Shown here piece by piece: positions 63,501-64,000 of a DNA stretch of 64,000 nucleotides (positions are counted from its first letter, which is position 1; each line of letters begins with the position of its first letter). The stretch is from Argentina anserina. Lineage: Eukaryota > Streptophyta > Magnoliopsida > Rosales > Rosaceae. Location of the stretch: the NCBI RefSeq assembly GCF_933775445.1, contig NC_065875.1, positions 6,957,001-7,021,000 of the forward strand, in the 5' to 3' direction. The notes under the pieces are model-generated. The model was not told the DNA's origin and did no database searches. It saw only the letters and a program-made list of their open reading frames with translations. The position numbers were made by a program, and so were the translations under genes.

Positions 63501-64000
63501 ATAATTATTTGTTATTAATTTTTTTAAAAAATATATACAAAATACAAATCCGATTAATCCCCGATTAATCCTCTAGGCGTTGAAGGTGAAGTCCCTATGT
63601 CCAAAGGTGATAAATAAAATAAAAATAAAATACATGAGTCTGCAACTCAAAAGGCTGAGATGGATTCAAAACCTTATGCTAGATTAGAATTGGTAGTCTT
63701 ATGTATGCTGAAGTATGCACAAGACCAGACTTAGCATTTGTAGTTGGTATGCTATCTAGATTTTGTAGTAATGTATCTATTCAACATTGGAATGCATGTA
63801 AGAAAGTTATGAGATATCTTCAAAGAAATAAAAAACCACATGCTTGTTTACATGAGAGTGAAAAACTTAGATCTAGTAGGCTATACTGATTCGGACTTTG
63901 TTGGGAATTTTCGAAATTCAAAATATTCTACTTGTGGTTATGTTTTTATGATGGCTGGAGGAGCAGTTGCATGGAAAACCATGAAACATACCATTGTCAC
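60572..64000 (+). mobile_element. Ty1/copia retrotransposon III, gag end missing, runs off the window
   Basis: Copia pol blocks follow on the plus strand from a protease-to-integrase linker at 60572 to RNase H at the right edge. No gag, 5' LTR or primer site was found. A hAT MITE (63025-63578) interrupts the end of the reverse transcriptase. The protein is clearly different from copia I and II, so this is a separate lineage. Confidence 0.8.
60572..64000 (+). pseudogene. Copia III pol remnant
   Basis: In order: SHIRVGNGMKTYVKPIG and DNDFYVPLIKRNLVSW (linker); YLWHRRLGHISKERLKTLV (GAG-pre-integrase, near 60985); an integrase core with FITFIDDFSRF, VRSDMRGEFYD and PHNPQQNGVAKRNNRTL; then WGCNAEARLYNP. 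The reverse transcriptase has KDRFKARLVAKGF, MDVKTSFLNGELEENI, SIYGLKQASRPLY and YVDDILLAS. RNase H begins SLMYAEVCTRPDLAFVVGM after the MITE and reaches YSTCGYVFMMAGGAVAWK at the edge. Stops at 61095, 61452, 61905 and 62273, and several frameshifts after 62500, make it non-coding today. Integrase catalytic residues look largely kept. Confidence 0.8.
63025..63578. mobile_element. hAT-type MITE related to the one at 1293-2049
   Basis: The left end reads CAATGTTCTAAAAAGCGCCGCC, like the first copy, with CCTAGGCG motifs inside and an AT-rich core with a TA run (63437-63454). The right end is decayed (CCTCTAGGC). The interrupted copia frame resumes as SKGDK directly after. The flanking octamers AGTGGAGG and GTTGAAGG match poorly, so the right border is approximate. 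Confidence 0.55.

Overview
The window is nuclear DNA of a eudicot plant. It has small genes split by short GT-AG introns in AT-rich sequence, plant-specific gene families, and a dense load of plant transposons (CACTA, Mutator-like, hAT, PIF/Harbinger-like, Ty1/copia, LINE remnants). The CYP749A-type P450 would suit a woody rosid such as Rosaceae, but that is inference; I cannot name the species. Four host genes are supported. (1) A DUF688-type single-exon gene on the minus strand (16400-16969). (2) A 15-exon coiled-coil gene of the afadin/alpha-actinin-binding-protein (ADIP) type on the minus strand (18914-22896). (3) A complete 17-exon class II NADPH-cytochrome P450 reductase on the plus strand (34817-39523; exons sum to 706 aa plus stop). 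(4) A complete 5-exon P450 of the CYP749A type, CYP72 clan, on the minus strand (44916-47715; 524 aa). Genes 3 and 4 converge and are 5.4 kb apart: an electron-donor flavoprotein and one of its possible clients. A small AT-hook ORF (8258-8572, minus) is a weak fifth candidate. Layout: 889-5700 is a decayed CACTA element (minus) carrying TNP2 and Transposase_24 remnants and holding a hAT MITE. 6311-7073 is a Mutator-type element that carries a violaxanthin de-epoxidase-like gene fragment (a Pack-MULE). 7188-7532 is a solo LTR. 9615-14461 is a nearly intact copia element whose left side is an inverted piece of its own pol. 15449-16259 is a Harbinger-like element with a Helitron-like insert. 23431-24397 is a near-palindromic Mutator-type element just upstream of the ADIP gene. 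25628-28825 holds LINE, internally deleted copia and copia-LTR remnants. 31907-33470 holds a Mutator-like MITE and a LINE RNase H remnant. 41098-44756 is a CACTA element with intact ends and a 3-bp target duplication that has picked up pieces of a SAR1-type GTPase gene and a cysteine synthase gene. From 48896 to 59549 lies a second transposase-bearing CACTA element hit by four later insertions: a small LTR element (itself split by a 2.3 kb solo LTR) and two hAT elements. 60572 to the right edge is a third copia element, itself hit by a hAT MITE. The main biology outside the four genes is therefore transposon nesting and gene-fragment capture. I saw no CRISPR array, no prokaryotic operon, no credible rRNA gene and no intact tRNA gene. 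All calls come from reading the sequence and from remembered family motifs; no database search was run.
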